Origin: Nostoc sp. NIES-3756
Lineage (GTDB): Bacteria; Cyanobacteriota; Cyanobacteriia; Cyanobacteriales; Nostocaceae
NCBI RefSeq assembly: GCF_001548375.1
Contig: NZ_AP017295.1
Location: forward strand, 4,808,501-4,872,500
Direction of reading: 5' to 3'
DNA: 64,000 nt
Shown here: one piece after another, positions 11,527 to 19,830 of the stretch
Numbering within the stretch: position 1 is the stretch's first letter
How the letters are laid out: every line of letters starts with the position of its first letter
Translations under genes and position numbers: made by a program
Notes under the pieces: model-generated
Told to the model about the DNA's origin: nothing
Databases searched by the model: none
What the model saw: only the letters and a program-made list of their open reading frames with translations

Positions 11527-11654
11527 AAAACTATTAAAATTATCCATTCATACAACGCGGAAAAAATATTAACTCATGCAGAGGCGCAAGGATACAAAGC
11601 CATCAAGGCTTGTCTTTGCGTTTTTCTGTCATGAATAAAAATGCTACTATTTCC

Positions 11655-12437
11655 TCACTTACCTGTGGAATCTAGGGTATATGCAAGGTAAACAGCCTCT
11701 AGAAAGACATCAGAACTAGTGGTTGGTACTTTTTCTAAATGGAGAATTTCTTGAACTTGTTCGGCTAATTTAATCGATAAGCCACTTCTGGCTTTAGCAG
11801 TCATTGTGCTGCGTCGTTGTAAATACTCACGAATAACAGCAAAGTCATCAGGCAATAATATTGAGAAATCGGTGATTTGGAGTAACTCTTCATGGAGTGA
11901 TTTAGCAGCTTGAGAAATACTCAAATTTGATGAGGTATTTGGGGCTTCGGCTTGAATCACAATCGTACCAGCGACAAAATCACCAAGACGCTTTTCTAGG
12001 CGAGTAAACATAATTAAAAAAGCGCCAATAAACAAGAACTCATCGAAAGGACGCAACAGAGCGCGTAAAGTCGCCTGCTGCATCCCAATTGGTCTGCCGT
12101 CATCTCGGACTACGCGAATTTTAACAGAGCGTTTACCAGGTGTTTGTCCTTGCCATAAAGTCTCAAAAAAGGCAAAGTAACCAGCGTACATCGCAAAGCT
12201 AACAATAAATGCGATCGCCACTAGCCAAAGCCCTACAGCAGAACCAAAAGTTGCTGTCCACCAATCTACTAACTGTGCGGAAATAAAGACCCAAGCAAGG
12301 AAAAACACCACCCAAGTCACAGCCAAAATCAGATAATCAATTATTAAAGCCCAGGCGCGATTACCAATCCCCGCAAGGGTAAATTCCAACTCTATACTTT
12401 CAGGTGTGCGGTATTTGACTCGATTAAATAAGTGCAT
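11655..12437 (-). CDS. RDD family membrane protein
   Basis: 260 aa. The first 160 residues form an RDD domain: the signature Arg near the N-terminus (GIGNRAWALIIDYLIL), two further hydrophobic spans, then QTPGKRSVKIRVVRDDGRPIG. The C-terminal 90 residues are soluble and mostly helical. RDD proteins are poorly characterised, with some linked to ion transport. It lies next to another membrane protein and a divergent SpoIIM-like gene. This grouping recurs in bacteria near MoxR/DUF4129 genes, which are absent here. Confidence 0.85.
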   Translation of the reverse strand: MHLFNRVKYRTPESIELEFTLAGIGNRAWALIIDYLILAVTWVVFFLAWVFISAQLVDWWTATFGSAVGLWLVAIAFIVSFAMYAGYFAFFETLWQGQTPGKRSVKIRVVRDDGRPIGMQQATLRALLRPFDEFLFIGAFLIMFTRLEKRLGDFVAGTIVIQAEAPNTSSNLSISQAAKSLHEELLQITDFSILLPDDFAVIREYLQRRSTMTAKARSGLSIKLAEQVQEILHLEKVPTTSSDVFLEAVYLAYTLDSTGK

Positions 12438-12514
12438 AGGAATTTAAAGAGTGGAGAGGGGATAACTAATAACTATGGACTGTTGACTAATGACTAATGA
12501 CTAATGACCAGTGA

Positions 12515-13369
12515 CTAAATTTCGCGATCGCGTAACTTTAAGCCTAACCCTTCACGACGACTACGCAAGTCATAATAAATTACCGCTTTGATACTTTGCC
12601 AGAAGGGTACTAGCAACGCTCCACCGCTAAAACTGAGAAGTAAAACCAGGACAAAATAAAGCAAAGCAAATATGGTATTACCATCCTGAATTAAAGGTAA
12701 AAATACTGCTTGTAAAATAGATGTGATAATCTGAACTACGATTTGAATGGGAAGTGTAATTAAGAAACCAACGAAGGAAATTAAAAGTATTCGCCAAACA
12801 TGACCTTGAGTTAATTCCCAACTACGACTAATAGCAGAAGTTGCCTCAATACCTTCCTCCACAGCTAAAGGTAAATCTACTAAGTATAAACGTGTCAACA
12901 ACCACATAACAGACAAAAATAGTACAATCCCAAGTGCAAAAGCAATGAGAATAAACACAAAATAAATAACAGGATTACCTTGCTGTCCTACTCCCCCAAG
13001 AAGTACCGCAGATAACACTCCTAGTAAAGCAGAAAAAATTATTACTCCCAAGCCAATGCCAATACCGATTAAAAATAATAAGAGCAACGCTAACAAAAAC
13101 TGCCATAATCGAGAGTTGACAAAACGCTGCCCCGATGGAATACTCTCAGGTTGATCGACCAAATCACCAAAGGCTAGGCGTGAAATTAGCGCACTGAGGG
13201 CATAAAACTTAGCCCACCCATAAACCGGAACAAGTATCCAGACATAAGCCTTTAATGCTAATAAAAAGTAGTCCTTCAGATGAGAACGATATAAGCGTAG
13301 CCCCGCACTGACAACATTTCCTACACTTAAAGGTTGTGTGGGATTGGGCGAACCAAAGTTTCCGGTCAT
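12515..13369 (-). CDS. Multi-pass membrane protein, glycerophosphodiester-phosphodiesterase-like membrane domain
   Basis: 284 aa with about six hydrophobic spans. It begins with a cytosolic PLSVGNVVSAGLRLYRSHLKDY motif followed by membrane helices, and contains LAVEEGIEATSAISRSWELTQGH. That layout resembles proteins carrying the membrane domain of GDPD or DUF975-like families; the exact family is not certain. It lies 77 bp upstream of the RDD gene on the same strand. The gap carries GACTAATGACTAATGACTAAT heptamer-type repeats, and the gene is divergent from the SpoIIM-like gene. Function unknown; probably envelope or membrane related. Confidence 0.75.
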   Translation of the reverse strand: MTGNFGSPNPTQPLSVGNVVSAGLRLYRSHLKDYFLLALKAYVWILVPVYGWAKFYALSALISRLAFGDLVDQPESIPSGQRFVNSRLWQFLLALLLLFLIGIGIGLGVIIFSALLGVLSAVLLGGVGQQGNPVIYFVFILIAFALGIVLFLSVMWLLTRLYLVDLPLAVEEGIEATSAISRSWELTQGHVWRILLISFVGFLITLPIQIVVQIITSILQAVFLPLIQDGNTIFALLYFVLVLLLSFSGGALLVPFWQSIKAVIYYDLRSRREGLGLKLRDREI

Positions 13370-13450
13370 AGATGCAACATTTCCTTGAAATTACTGGTGT
13401 GATTTTGAGGCTATCTTAAAGTACGTTAATTGCTAATATTCCCAAAATTT

Positions 13451-14416
13451 ATGAATATTCAACGTTGGGTTGCACGGCGCGAAGCAAATTGGCAGCGTTT
13501 AGATGCTTTATTAAGAAAGGTGGAAACCAAGAGGCTCAAGTCTCTCAAAGCCTCAGAAATTAGAGAGTTAGCGAGTTTATATCGTTCAGTAGCGGCAGAT
13601 TTAGCACGCGCCCAGACACAGCAAGTTGGTAACATTTTGACACATAATTTACAATCCTTGACAAGTCGTGGCTATACGCAGATTTATCAAGGTTCGAGAA
13701 GACAAGAATGGCAAGCAGTAGTGGAATTTTACCGATGGGGGCTACCAGCCGCGATACAACAAACATTTGCGTATACTGCCACAGCTACCGCTTTGTTTGT
13801 TCTAGGGCTAATCATTGCTTGGTGGTATGCTTGGCAAGACCCCACATTTATGTCTTTAATCGTACCAGAACGCTTAATTACTCAAGTACGAGATGAGCAT
13901 AAATTGTGGATGGGGTCAATCGTTGGGATTGAACCTTTGGCTTCAAGCGGGATTATGATTAACAATATCAAAGTGTCCTTTGGTGCTGTGGCTGGCGGCA
14001 TCACAGCCGGGGCAATTACAGTTTATATCATGGTTTTTAATGGCTTGCTCATAGGTGCGATCGCTACATTGGTAGGGCAGAATAACCTAGCTTATCCCTT
14101 TTGGGCATTCGTTTTTCCCCACGGTGCTTTAGAATTACCCGCTATCTTTTTTGCTGGTGGGGCTGGCTTGTTATTAGCAAGAGCCATTTTATTTCCTGGC
14201 GAATATCGTCGAGGAGATGCCTTAAAACTCTACGGTTCTCAAGCCGTGCAGTTAGTTTTTGGCATTGTACCAATGTTAGTTATTGCCGGAATTATTGAGG
14301 GATTTATCTCACCTAATCCCAGGATTCCTGAACCTCTCAAGTATTTATTAGGCAGTAGTTTATTTATGCTTTTATTTATGTATTCTAATCGGCGGAAATT
14401 ATCAGTTAAAAGATAG
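13451..14416 (+). CDS. SpoIIM-like (stage II sporulation protein M family) membrane protein
   Basis: 321 aa from ATG 13451; TTG 13430 is a weaker start. The first 100 residues are soluble with LDALLRKVETKRLKSL and ELASLYRSVAADLARAQ, typical of the DUF95/SpoIIM family N-terminus. Several membrane spans follow, with the conserved LASSGIMINNIKVSFGAVAGG and FPHGALELPAIFFAGGAGLLLA motifs. In non-sporulating bacteria this family is found with RDD and MoxR genes and its role is unknown. It shares a 60-81 bp divergent promoter gap with the membrane protein on the other strand. Confidence 0.88.
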   Translation: MNIQRWVARREANWQRLDALLRKVETKRLKSLKASEIRELASLYRSVAADLARAQTQQVGNILTHNLQSLTSRGYTQIYQGSRRQEWQAVVEFYRWGLPAAIQQTFAYTATATALFVLGLIIAWWYAWQDPTFMSLIVPERLITQVRDEHKLWMGSIVGIEPLASSGIMINNIKVSFGAVAGGITAGAITVYIMVFNGLLIGAIATLVGQNNLAYPFWAFVFPHGALELPAIFFAGGAGLLLARAILFPGEYRRGDALKLYGSQAVQLVFGIVPMLVIAGIIEGFISPNPRIPEPLKYLLGSSLFMLLFMYSNRRKLSVKR

Positions 14417-14514
14417 ATTCAGAGATAGTTTAATAAGGGTACGGTTATTGCGATCGCACCTGTTCACAGAACCGAACCTACAAGTGTTTAGTATTGATCT
14501 ATTCTTTGAGTAAA

Positions 14515-14590
14515 GAAGCTAAGGATTAAGCTTTTTAAAACTTAATTCAGTGTAATCCAAAAATATACCTCAAAAAGCTTAAATAGCTTC
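14515..14590 (+). promoter_or_regulatory. Alternative long inverted repeat in the hsp20 leader
   Basis: GAAGCTA (14515-14521) pairs with TAGCTTC (14584-14590), and TTAAGCTTTTT (14526-14536) with AAAAAGCTTAA (14572-14582). The two blocks form 18 bp with a small internal loop. The right arm reuses the AAAAAGC needed for the Shine-Dalgarno hairpin, so the two folds exclude each other. Confidence 0.55.
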
Positions 14591-14618
14591 TGATAACCAA
14601 TAGTGCATTTTCGAGGTG
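14566..14618 (+). promoter_or_regulatory. Candidate RNA thermometer sequestering the hsp20 Shine-Dalgarno
   Basis: The Shine-Dalgarno GAGGT (14613-14617) is perfectly complementary to ACCTC (14567-14571). The stem continues past a bulged C (14612) with AAAA/TTTT (14572-14575 with 14608-14611), an A-A mismatch, and GC/GC (14577-14578 with 14605-14606). A weak stem with a bulge and mismatch, closing over the ribosome site of a small heat-shock gene, is the architecture described for cyanobacterial hsp17 thermosensors. The fold is read by eye; stability was not computed. Confidence 0.6.
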
Positions 14619-14623
14619 ATATT

Positions 14624-15091
14624 ATGGCAATCATGCGGTGGGAACCATTTCGAGAAATTGAACGCTTAGAACCATTCCGCGAAATTGATACCTTGCAACG
14701 ACAAATGAACCGCCTATTTGACAGATTAATGCCTACAGATGGCGGTGAAAAAGCGGGATTTGCATTTGTACCTGCGGCTGAACTCGAAGAATCTGACGAT
14801 GCCGTTCATTTACGGCTAGAAGTACCTGGCTTAGAAGCAAATGATATTCATGTAGAAGCTAGTCCAGAATCAATTTCGATTAGCGGGGAACGTAAATATG
14901 AAAATAAGACTGAAGAGAATGGTATCACTCGTTCCGAATTTCGATATGGTAAATTCCAACGAGTAATTCCTCTACCCACTCTCATTCAAAACGACAAAGT
15001 ACAAGCTGAGTACAAAAATGGTATCCTTCGTCTAACTTTACCCAAAGCAGAGTCGGAAAGAAATAAAGTAGTCAAAGTCAATATTGGTTAA
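14624..15091 (+). CDS. hspA: Small heat-shock protein (Hsp20/alpha-crystallin)
   Basis: 155 aa from ATG 14624, which follows GAGGT at the right spacing; GTG 14603 would put the RBS inside the coding region. It is an ATP-independent holdase. An N-terminal amphipathic arm (MRWEPFREIERLEPFREI, an apparent internal duplication of EPFREI) precedes the alpha-crystallin domain (about 50-140). That domain has LRLEVPGLEANDIHVEA and the closing YKNGILRLTLPKAE. The leader can fold over the RBS (see the thermometer entry). Two hairpins follow the stop. Confidence 0.93.
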   Translation: MAIMRWEPFREIERLEPFREIDTLQRQMNRLFDRLMPTDGGEKAGFAFVPAAELEESDDAVHLRLEVPGLEANDIHVEASPESISISGERKYENKTEENGITRSEFRYGKFQRVIPLPTLIQNDKVQAEYKNGILRLTLPKAESERNKVVKVNIG

Positions 15092-15100
15092 TTGAGTTCT

Positions 15101-15134
15101 TAGTAAGGACTTAAGTCCTTACTACAAACTTTTA
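15101..15134. terminator. Palindromic terminator after hsp20
   Basis: The 24-base perfect palindrome at 15101-15124 (left arm TAGTAAGGACTT) is followed by CAAACTTTT. It lies ten bases after the hsp20 stop. Confidence 0.7.
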
Positions 15135-15152
15135 ATACTTGTGAGGTATTTT

Positions 15153-15177
15153 AGAGGGGTAGTAACACTACCTCTCT
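15153..15177. terminator. Hairpin overlapping the stop of the isocitrate-lyase-like gene
   Basis: AGAGGGGTAGT (15153-15163) pairs with ACTACCTCTCT (15167-15177) with one mismatch (a G-T wobble on the plus strand) and a 3-nt loop. The stop codon of the minus-strand gene lies within it. It probably ends transcription from that side or blocks read-through from hsp20. Confidence 0.5.
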
Positions 15178-16034
15178 AAAAACTTTTGTTCCATTTGCAG
15201 AAATTGGGGAACACCGACAAGGCCTTGAAAATCTTGAAAGTTGACTATATCTGTGAAATTGGCGGTGCTTCCCTGTTCTTTGATATGAGTTAAGCAAGTT
15301 GTGAGAGTTTGTGTGACTGCTAATAAACCAGTAAGGGGGAAGAACACAATTTTAAAACCTAAATTTTGCAACTCGGCGGCGGAGATTTGTGGAGTTTTGC
15401 CACCTTCCACAATATTAGCTACTAAAGGTACGTTAGGAAAAGCTGCGGCGATCGCTCTCAATTCTGCCACAGATTGGGGCGCTTCTACGAATAGTATATC
15501 TGCACCTGCCTCAATATAAGCATGACCACGGGCGATCGCTTCATCTAAGCCCAGTGGGCCACGGGCATCTGTACGGGCGATAATAACTAAACCACTATCA
15601 CCACGCGCTTCCACGGCTGCGCGAATTTTAAGAACGTGTTCGGCTTGAGATATAACTCGCTTCCCTTCAAAATGTCCACACTTTTTCGGCCATTCTTGAT
15701 CTTCCAGCAACACACCCGCCACACCCAACTGTACAGCATCCTTGATAGTCCGCGTTACATTTAAAGCATTGCCATAGCCAGTATCTAAATCGGCAATTAA
15801 AGGAATACTCACAGATTGAGCGATACGCCCCACACTATATAACATTTCCGTTGCTGTGAGAAAACCGTAATCTGGCAAACCTAAAGTAGATGCAGCAATA
15901 CCAAAACCACTAGTAGCCACTACATCAAAACCTATATTTTCAGCTAATTTTGCACTCAAGCAATCATAAACACCAGGAATCACTATAATTTCAGGTTTTG
16001 CAAGTAACTGTCGCAGTTTTTGGCTAGAAGACAT
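15168..16034 (-). CDS. Isocitrate lyase / PEP mutase superfamily enzyme
   Basis: 288 aa from ATG 16034; the longer form begins at TTG 16055. The TIM-barrel shows VIPGVYDCLSAKLAE, the metal-site words DLDTGYGN and LLEDQEWPKKCGHFEGK (the KKCGH catalytic loop with the Cys of the superfamily), and ARTDARGPLG. These fit the carboxyphosphonoenolpyruvate mutase / oxaloacetate decarboxylase / methylisocitrate lyase group. Substrate cannot be fixed from sequence, and no phosphonate or propionate genes are adjacent. It is convergent with hsp20. Confidence 0.85.
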   Translation of the reverse strand: MSSSQKLRQLLAKPEIIVIPGVYDCLSAKLAENIGFDVVATSGFGIAASTLGLPDYGFLTATEMLYSVGRIAQSVSIPLIADLDTGYGNALNVTRTIKDAVQLGVAGVLLEDQEWPKKCGHFEGKRVISQAEHVLKIRAAVEARGDSGLVIIARTDARGPLGLDEAIARGHAYIEAGADILFVEAPQSVAELRAIAAAFPNVPLVANIVEGGKTPQISAAELQNLGFKIVFFPLTGLLAVTQTLTTCLTHIKEQGSTANFTDIVNFQDFQGLVGVPQFLQMEQKFLER

Positions 16035-16187
16035 AGAAGAATACAAATTACACAACAGTTAGAGAATACAACAATGTAGTAAGTAGAACGACTCAAAAAA
16101 ACCTAACTATGTGAAGATAAGTAACCCTGTTTTGTCATTCTCGTAATAGTATAATAATATACAATTACTATAACAAAGACACAGAGT

Positions 16188-16254
16188 ATGGTACAGCCTC
16201 GTCCAGCCGCACCAACAGTCAAATTCGTAGACGAATATTGCCAATGGTATAAAA
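16188..16254 (+). mobile_element. N-terminal remnant of an IS701-like transposase
   Basis: From ATG 16188 the plus-strand frame reads MVQPRPAAPTVKFVDEYCQW and two or three more matching residues. I recognise this as the start of a Nostoc IS701-type transposase. After about residue 23 the similarity ends (the frame continues to a TAG near 16365 but reads antisense through terC). No terminal repeats or rest of the element are visible, so this is a decayed stub beside terC. Confidence 0.65.
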
Positions 16255-16283
16255 ATGAGGTGAAAATGAGCAACCCGACAGTC

Positions 16284-16970
16284 CTAAGCTTGTTGGCGGC
16301 GCTGAGAGAATCCCCAAGCAAATATCACAGCAATCAAGCTAACCATAAACCACTCTGGAGGAACTAGCACTGGAGCAACCACACGTAACAGCAATCGTAA
16401 TCCAACTACAGCAACTGCAACGTAGCCCGCATCTTCTAAATACAGAAACTCCTCTAACCAGAGGATAAATAATCCTGCCAGAAAACGAAGCGCCACAATG
16501 CCAATGGTACCCCCCAATAGAATCAACCAGAGGTCTTGAGAAATTGCGATCGCCGTCGTCACACTATCCAGAGAGAATGCCAAATCTGTCACCGCGATCG
16601 CAGGAATTACCTGCCAGAGTGATTTTGGTATCGTGGGGCGATCGCCCCGATCCGCTTGCTTGGCTGTGAAATATTGCCAGGACAACCACAGAAGATAAAG
16701 CGCTCCAGCCAATTCAAATTGCCAGAACTGAATAATCCAAGTCGCGCTGACAATCAGCAGCATTCGCAGCCCATAAGCAATGCCTAAACCAATATTGAGG
16801 GCGCGTCGTTCTAGCTTCGGATTTTGCAAGGATTGAGACAATGCAGCTAACGCGATCGCATTATCTGCTGACAAGACTGCTTCTAAGGCAACCAGCACTA
16901 GCAGCAGAAAAAGGGTTTCCACACCCCAATTAAACGGAGACTCAAAAATGTAATCCAGCATTGCTCCCAT
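16284..16970 (-). CDS. TerC-family integral membrane protein
   Basis: 228 aa with about seven membrane spans. The TerC signature is clear: EAVLSADNAIALAALS (Glu30, Asp36, Asn37) in helix 1-2 and the symmetrical DLAFSLDSVTTAIAIS later, with charged residues inside the membrane. TerC/Alx/YkoY proteins are linked to metal (Mn2+, tellurite) handling and to metalation of exported proteins. The start is 21 bp after the rhodanese stop, so both form an operon. HIP1 sites within the gene argue against recent foreign origin. Confidence 0.92.
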   Translation of the reverse strand: MGAMLDYIFESPFNWGVETLFLLLVLVALEAVLSADNAIALAALSQSLQNPKLERRALNIGLGIAYGLRMLLIVSATWIIQFWQFELAGALYLLWLSWQYFTAKQADRGDRPTIPKSLWQVIPAIAVTDLAFSLDSVTTAIAISQDLWLILLGGTIGIVALRFLAGLFILWLEEFLYLEDAGYVAVAVVGLRLLLRVVAPVLVPPEWFMVSLIAVIFAWGFSQRRQQA

Positions 16971-16991
16971 TCCATCTGATTCGGTAAATAA

Positions 16992-17336
16992 TTAAGCGGA
17001 GATTTTGATCGGTTGTACAGTGTACCCTGCTTGCTTCCATGCCATCACGCCGCCTCTTAGAACATAGATAGCGTCATAGCCCTTCTGAATCAATTGTTGA
17101 GCCACAGTAAAACTGCGTTGCCCAGTCAGACAAGTCAACAGAATGGGTTGCGTTTTGGGAAGGTCTTTGAGCAAAATATCAACATTCAGACGATGTGACT
17201 TAGGTAGAACAGAAGTGGGATATTTCGGATTCTGCACATCAACGATGAACAGCTGATTCAAACGAGCCATTGCATCGTCAGGCGATAGCAAAATAGACTC
17301 TACCCGCGAGCGTGCAGGTCTTAATCGAGATTGCAT
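16992..17336 (-). CDS. Single-domain rhodanese-like protein
   Basis: 114 aa. The active-site loop CLTGQRS begins at Cys69 within ILLTCLTGQRSF, and the family's LRGGVMAWKQAGYTV ending is present. It has no signal peptide. Sulfurtransferases of this form move sulfane sulfur from donors such as thiosulfate to thiol acceptors. A good ribosome site (AGGAGAG) precedes ATG 17336. It is immediately upstream of terC in the same transcript, which suggests a sulfur or metal stress role for the pair (inference). Confidence 0.9.
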   Translation of the reverse strand: MQSRLRPARSRVESILLSPDDAMARLNQLFIVDVQNPKYPTSVLPKSHRLNVDILLKDLPKTQPILLTCLTGQRSFTVAQQLIQKGYDAIYVLRGGVMAWKQAGYTVQPIKISA

Positions 17337-17474
17337 GAGACTCTCTCCTAATTAAAAATAAATACTGACTGATGATATTGAGAAATCGAAGTAGTGATGA
17401 CGCTATGGCGGAAAAATTAGCTCAATGATGATGAACAGGCAACGCATAACAAATTGACAAATATGGTTAAATCT

Positions 17475-17642
17475 CTAGTCCGATCGCAACGATGACCACA
17501 GCCATAGCATGGTAGTACACCAAATACTGATGGCAATTCCAACAATCCAATACAATTGCCGTGAGGGCAGACTGTTCAAGCTAGCAATGCAAAGTCCAAT
17601 TAGTGTACTGATGCCAATGAAAACCAACAAATATCCAATCAT
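17475..17642 (-). CDS. Small membrane protein, 55 aa, two membrane spans
   Basis: A minus-strand frame starting ATG 17642 and ending TAG 17475-17477. It encodes a first span (MIGYLLVFIGISTLIGLCIA), a short polar loop (NSLPSRQ) and a second span rich in Trp (LYWIVGIAISIW...). It sits 42 bp after another small membrane protein in the same direction, within a run of co-directional genes. The family is not recognised. The two-helix hairpin design and its position support it being real. Confidence 0.55.
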   Translation of the reverse strand: MIGYLLVFIGISTLIGLCIASLNSLPSRQLYWIVGIAISIWCTTMLWLWSSLRSD

Positions 17643-17684
17643 TATGGGTTTCTGCTCAAATGGTGGAGAGTTGACAATAGGTCT

Positions 17685-17894
17685 CTATCGCAGGATTGGA
17701 GTACGCCAAAACACTGCTACAAAAATTAGCAACGCCGCTTGGATAAACCAAGGCGCTAGTATCAAACTGGCAACAAAACTTAGAATTGCAATGATCGCAG
17801 CAAAGATTTCAACCATTTCTTCTTTTGCTACATTTGCCACATAGATTGCAAAGCAGGCGATCAAAAGGGCTACTAGAAACGAAAGAGATAACAT
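17685..17894 (-). CDS. Small membrane protein, 69 aa, two membrane spans
   Basis: Begins at ATG 17894, six bases after the stop of the saccharopine-dehydrogenase-like gene, so translation is probably coupled. Two hydrophobic helices (LSFLVALLIACFAIYVANVA and IIAILSFVASLILAPWFI...) flank a short acidic linker KEEMVEIF. No family is recognised. With its 55 aa neighbour it may form a small membrane complex serving the adjacent genes (inference). Confidence 0.65.
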   Translation of the reverse strand: MLSLSFLVALLIACFAIYVANVAKEEMVEIFAAIIAILSFVASLILAPWFIQAALLIFVAVFWRTPILR

Positions 17895-17900
17895 TGCAAA

Positions 17901-19070
17901 TTAACACTTCGCAATAGAAGTTTCAAAGGAATGATCAATCGAACTAGGAAGCAACTGTTGATGAATTTCCATCTCTCGATCGCTCATTGCCTTTTCAAAC
18001 ATTGGCGTTGAGAGGACTTGTTCTGGTGTCCACACTCCAGGTTTTTTAAGTTCTCCCGTGAGTAACAGTTGTGCAATTGCTCCGGTTCCCCTACCAGCAA
18101 CAAGAGCCGTATTCGGATGATGCAGTGTTGAGCAGCAACGGACAAGCTGACCGTATTTCATTCCCAGCACTTCGGAGCGAATTGCCACACCTACGCCACT
18201 AAATTGATCGCTGATCTGCGTCATTCCGTAGCTGACTCGTGACAAAAACTCAATCACGCTATTTGATTGCAGCAGTCTCGGATGCCACCATCGCGCCACG
18301 CTCCAAGTCAGATAGTTGTAAAAACGCGGTACAGTGCCAAATTTAGTGACAACGGTTTTGACCGGAAACGTATCCGCTAGTGTAAAGGCTTCGGGCATAT
18401 CAAACCAATAAACGCCGACTTTGCCATAGTGTGGAAATTCGATCACTTCGCGATCGCTATAAGGTTGAACTTGTTGACGTTTCCCATCGATCCGCGCTGC
18501 AAACGGACGCTGTAATCCCAAAAAGGTCGAGCGCATCACCGTCAGACCTGCCCCACCAGATCCTCCAACTACATAGCTAAGATGCACTTTGTCGACTCGA
18601 TCGAGTTGCTCGATATCTCGCCGCACCATGCTGTTAGAAATGCCGGGAAAAATGCCTGTGTTGATCATTGCGGTGATTCCTGCGGCTTGGGCTTCTGCCT
18701 GGAGTGCGATCGCTTTACAAGTGAAAGAGACATGATCGCTGACATCGACATAGTTGACACCAGAATCAATGCAGAGTTTCAAAACACTAGCATTTCGATG
18801 ATGAAACGGCCCCGCACAGTGAATTACTAAATCTGATTGCGCGATCACATCTTGTAGTCTTCTCAAATCGTCTAAGTGAATTGAGACGAACTGACAGCGT
18901 TGGAAAGCCATTTCTCCAATTGAATTGACCAATGATTGACAGGCTTTCTGCCCAGTTGCTGGATTACGCCCTACAATTGTCACATTTACCGCAGTATGGG
19001 TAAGCAAGTCTGCGGCAACTTGACTCCCAATCCGCCCACTTCCTCCCAAAATCAGAACTTGCTGTGTCAT
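17901..19070 (-). CDS. Saccharopine dehydrogenase-like NAD(P)-binding protein
   Basis: 389 aa. A Rossmann fold starts at once: VLILGGSGRIGSQVAADLL, then IVGRNPATGQ, SDLVIHCAGPFHHRN and GVNYVDVSDH. These match the N-terminal domain of the saccharopine dehydrogenase / trans-acting enoyl reductase group. A central VVGGSGGAGLTVMRSTFLGLQRPFAA and a C-terminal catalytic-like half follow. No lysine pathway partner is nearby, so the substrate is unknown. It leads a minus-strand run with two small membrane proteins, rhodanese and TerC. Confidence 0.85.
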   Translation of the reverse strand: MTQQVLILGGSGRIGSQVAADLLTHTAVNVTIVGRNPATGQKACQSLVNSIGEMAFQRCQFVSIHLDDLRRLQDVIAQSDLVIHCAGPFHHRNASVLKLCIDSGVNYVDVSDHVSFTCKAIALQAEAQAAGITAMINTGIFPGISNSMVRRDIEQLDRVDKVHLSYVVGGSGGAGLTVMRSTFLGLQRPFAARIDGKRQQVQPYSDREVIEFPHYGKVGVYWFDMPEAFTLADTFPVKTVVTKFGTVPRFYNYLTWSVARWWHPRLLQSNSVIEFLSRVSYGMTQISDQFSGVGVAIRSEVLGMKYGQLVRCCSTLHHPNTALVAGRGTGAIAQLLLTGELKKPGVWTPEQVLSTPMFEKAMSDREMEIHQQLLPSSIDHSFETSIAKC

Positions 19071-19144
19071 TTCTTTGCTACGAATTACGACAATATATCT
19101 AAAGAAAAACCATCATTTAAGGTCTTCAAACCACGGTTCTAAAC

Positions 19145-19477
19145 TCAGTTAGACAACAGTCGAATTGCTTGTACAGCAAGCCATCTACCAAAGTCATACA
19201 AGAGTGCTAATCGGTAGCCAGAGAACTGAGGTGTAGTGCTGTTGCTCATCCCATTGTTCAAAAACAAGGCGCTTAAAATCGGTTGGTAATCGTCATTACT
19301 GATTTGAGACAATGGTGCGTTAACAAATGCTAGAAGGTAGATCAAAGTAGCGGTTAAAAAAATTGCAATAGCAAAAATATTCAACCAGTAAGATGACAAC
19401 CATCGCGTGAAGCAAACACCATAATTACAAAACTGTGACCACACAGTTTTTTCTGTGCGTCGGACTAAGAGCATCAT
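19145..19477 (-). CDS. Hypothetical membrane protein, 110 aa
   Basis: Start ATG 19477, preceded by AGGAG about 11 bases upstream. A basic N-terminus (LLVRRTEKTVWSQF) leads to one clear membrane span (SYWLNIFAIAIFLTATLIYLL). A polar segment and an amphipathic C-terminus with FGRWLAVQAIRLLSN follow. No family is recognised. It is 74 bp upstream of the saccharopine-dehydrogenase-like gene in the same direction. Confidence 0.55.
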   Translation of the reverse strand: MMLLVRRTEKTVWSQFCNYGVCFTRWLSSYWLNIFAIAIFLTATLIYLLAFVNAPLSQISNDDYQPILSALFLNNGMSNSTTPQFSGYRLALLYDFGRWLAVQAIRLLSN

Positions 19478-19629
19478 GATTGAAACTCCTGATTTAATCT
19501 GAATTGAACAAAATTATCAAACTGAAAACTTAGATGAGCGTAATGCCTGCCAGCATAAACATCTGAAATAATCTATCGCTGCAAAAACTTAGTTTGAGTT
19601 CAAACTTTGGATAGGATTTAGTCCAAACT

Positions 19630-19830
19630 TCAAAAAGCTTTTTCACATTGGTAATGTGAGATACTCTTTAAGCCTTTTCTAAAAGGTGTTTCTTCTAGAA
19701 AATACATTTCTTGCCAGCAATTTCGACAGAACCAATAGATTCGTTGACCACGAATATGACATAGTAATCGGTGGGAACAGTAAAGACAATTTCTCGTTGT
19801 GGGTCTTTGTGTGTGATTTTTGAATTTCAT
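19630..19830 (-). CDS. Small zinc-ribbon-like protein, 66 aa
   Basis: Starts at ATG 19830 (MKFKNHTQ); TTG 19839 would add three residues. Two CxxC pairs, CLYC and CRNC, are separated by about 20 residues containing IRGQRIYWFC, so a structural zinc site is likely. Very similar short proteins (aromatic YWFC before the second knuckle, then WQEM) are familiar from Nostoc genomes as uncharacterised. It may bind nucleic acid or protein; nothing further can be said. Confidence 0.65.
   Translation of the reverse strand: MKFKNHTQRPTTRNCLYCSHRLLCHIRGQRIYWFCRNCWQEMYFLEETPFRKGLKSISHYQCEKAF

Noticed and set aside
16103..16321. 72-aa minus-strand frame overlapping the end of terC
   Set aside because: It overlaps a well-supported gene in another frame and runs antisense through the transposase remnant. 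Composition is not convincing.
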